Assembly (NCBI GenBank): GCA_045611845.1
Contig: JAZKXZ010000011.1
Location: forward strand, 1 to 48,822
Direction of reading: 5' to 3'
From: Enterocola sp045611845
GTDB lineage: Bacteria; Bacteroidota; Bacteroidia; Bacteroidales; Paludibacteraceae
DNA: 48,822 bases
In this document: piece after piece, positions 48,466 to 48,822 of the stretch
Layout of the letters: each line of letters opens with the position of its first letter
Position numbering within the stretch: the first letter of the stretch is position 1
The notes under the pieces: model-generated
What the model saw: the letters and a program-made list of their open reading frames with translations, nothing else
The model's database searches: none
Told to the model about the DNA's origin: nothing
Translations under genes and position numbers: made by a program

Positions 48466-48822
48466 ATGAATATCTCTTATAATTGGCTTAAAAAATATCT
48501 AAATTTCGATTTATCTGCCGAAGATACAGCGAAAAAACTTACATCACTTGGTCTTGAAGTGGGTACTGTAGAAGAAATCCAAACCATCAAAGGTGGTTTA
48601 GAAGGTTTAGTTACAGCTAAAGTGGTGGAATGTGAAGATCATCCAAATTCAGATCACTTACACATTACCAAAGTAGATGCTGGTAATGGCGAACTTATTC
48701 AAGTAGTTTGTGGCGCAGCAAACTGCCGTGCAGGTCTTACCACTATTTTAGCTACTGTGGGCACTACCCTATATTCTGGCGAGGAAAGTTTTAGTATCAA
48801 AAAATCTAAAATTAGAGGCGTT
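48466..48822 (+). CDS. pheT: Phenylalanine-tRNA ligase beta subunit (5' part)
   Basis: First 119 codons of pheT, cut by the window end. MNISYNWLKKYLNFDLSAED and LTSLGLEVGTVEE are the usual opening of PheRS beta, and KVVECEDHPNSDHLHITKVD with VVCGAANCRAG is its tRNA-binding OB-fold domain. The full gene should be about 820 codons. It has its own promoter and is divergent from the ROK kinase gene. Confidence 0.95.
   Translation, partial: MNISYNWLKKYLNFDLSAEDTAKKLTSLGLEVGTVEEIQTIKGGLEGLVTAKVVECEDHPNSDHLHITKVDAGNGELIQVVCGAANCRAGLTTILATVGTTLYSGEESFSIKKSKIRGV

Overview
The window looks like a chromosomal segment of a Bacteroidota bacterium, most likely order Bacteroidales. The signs are many promoters with the Bacteroidetes -7 element TAnnTTTG (several with a TTTG about 20 bases upstream), C-terminal domains resembling type IX secretion sorting signals, InlB-type and FISUMP-type repeat proteins, a bifunctional HisIE, a rhomboid pair with the C-terminal tail seen in this phylum, a large single-chain pyruvate:ferredoxin oxidoreductase (anaerobic life) and AT-rich DNA. 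I cannot name a species.

Layout. 1-4300: purU, then the late histidine genes hisH-hisA-hisF-hisIE, then ftsE, tightly packed on the plus strand. 4300-5500: ribH and a membrane-anchored TPR protein on the minus strand. 5665-5735: tRNA-Cys. 5865-12013: a strikingly AT-rich accessory island directly behind the tRNA gene, with an 8-helix membrane protein, a 1350-residue protein built from long internal repeats, and a small protein with CxxC pairs; all three carry or once carried a common C-terminal tail. 12075-18915: a surface-type EEP lipoprotein, the ABC-F ATPase Uup, a peptidase S46 homologue that has lost its catalytic residues, pdxB and truA. 19042-26923: a secreted alpha-amylase, rho, and pyruvate:ferredoxin oxidoreductase. 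26997-33436: HU, two rhomboids, a membrane EEP protein, small enzymes, purE, recR and a membrane protein. 33437-41633: an accessory region in which a RhuM-type gene and a DUF1016 (PDDEXK) gene share the same structured 5' leader (131 identical bases) and bracket a three-gene operon of surface/secreted proteins. 41723-48822: a sodium:solute symporter, engB, an SLC45-type sugar transporter, a small exported protein, a ModF-like double ABC ATPase, a ROK sugar kinase and the start of pheT.

How it fits together. The housekeeping genes cover histidine, flavin, PLP and purine synthesis, tRNA modification and charging, transcription termination and repair. Amylase, SLC45-type transporter and ROK kinase could form a starch-to-glucose-6-phosphate route, although they are not adjacent. 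The most unusual items are: (1) the duplicated structured leader shared by rhuM and DUF1016; (2) the repeat-protein island behind tRNA-Cys with its shared, partly broken tail; (3) the catalytically dead S46 homologue; (4) a heptamer repeat that ends genes with stop codons in all six frames; (5) a long hairpin-rich leader with an intrinsic terminator ahead of the surface-protein operon. Promoter and RNA calls come from reading motifs and base pairing by eye; no folding or database search was run.
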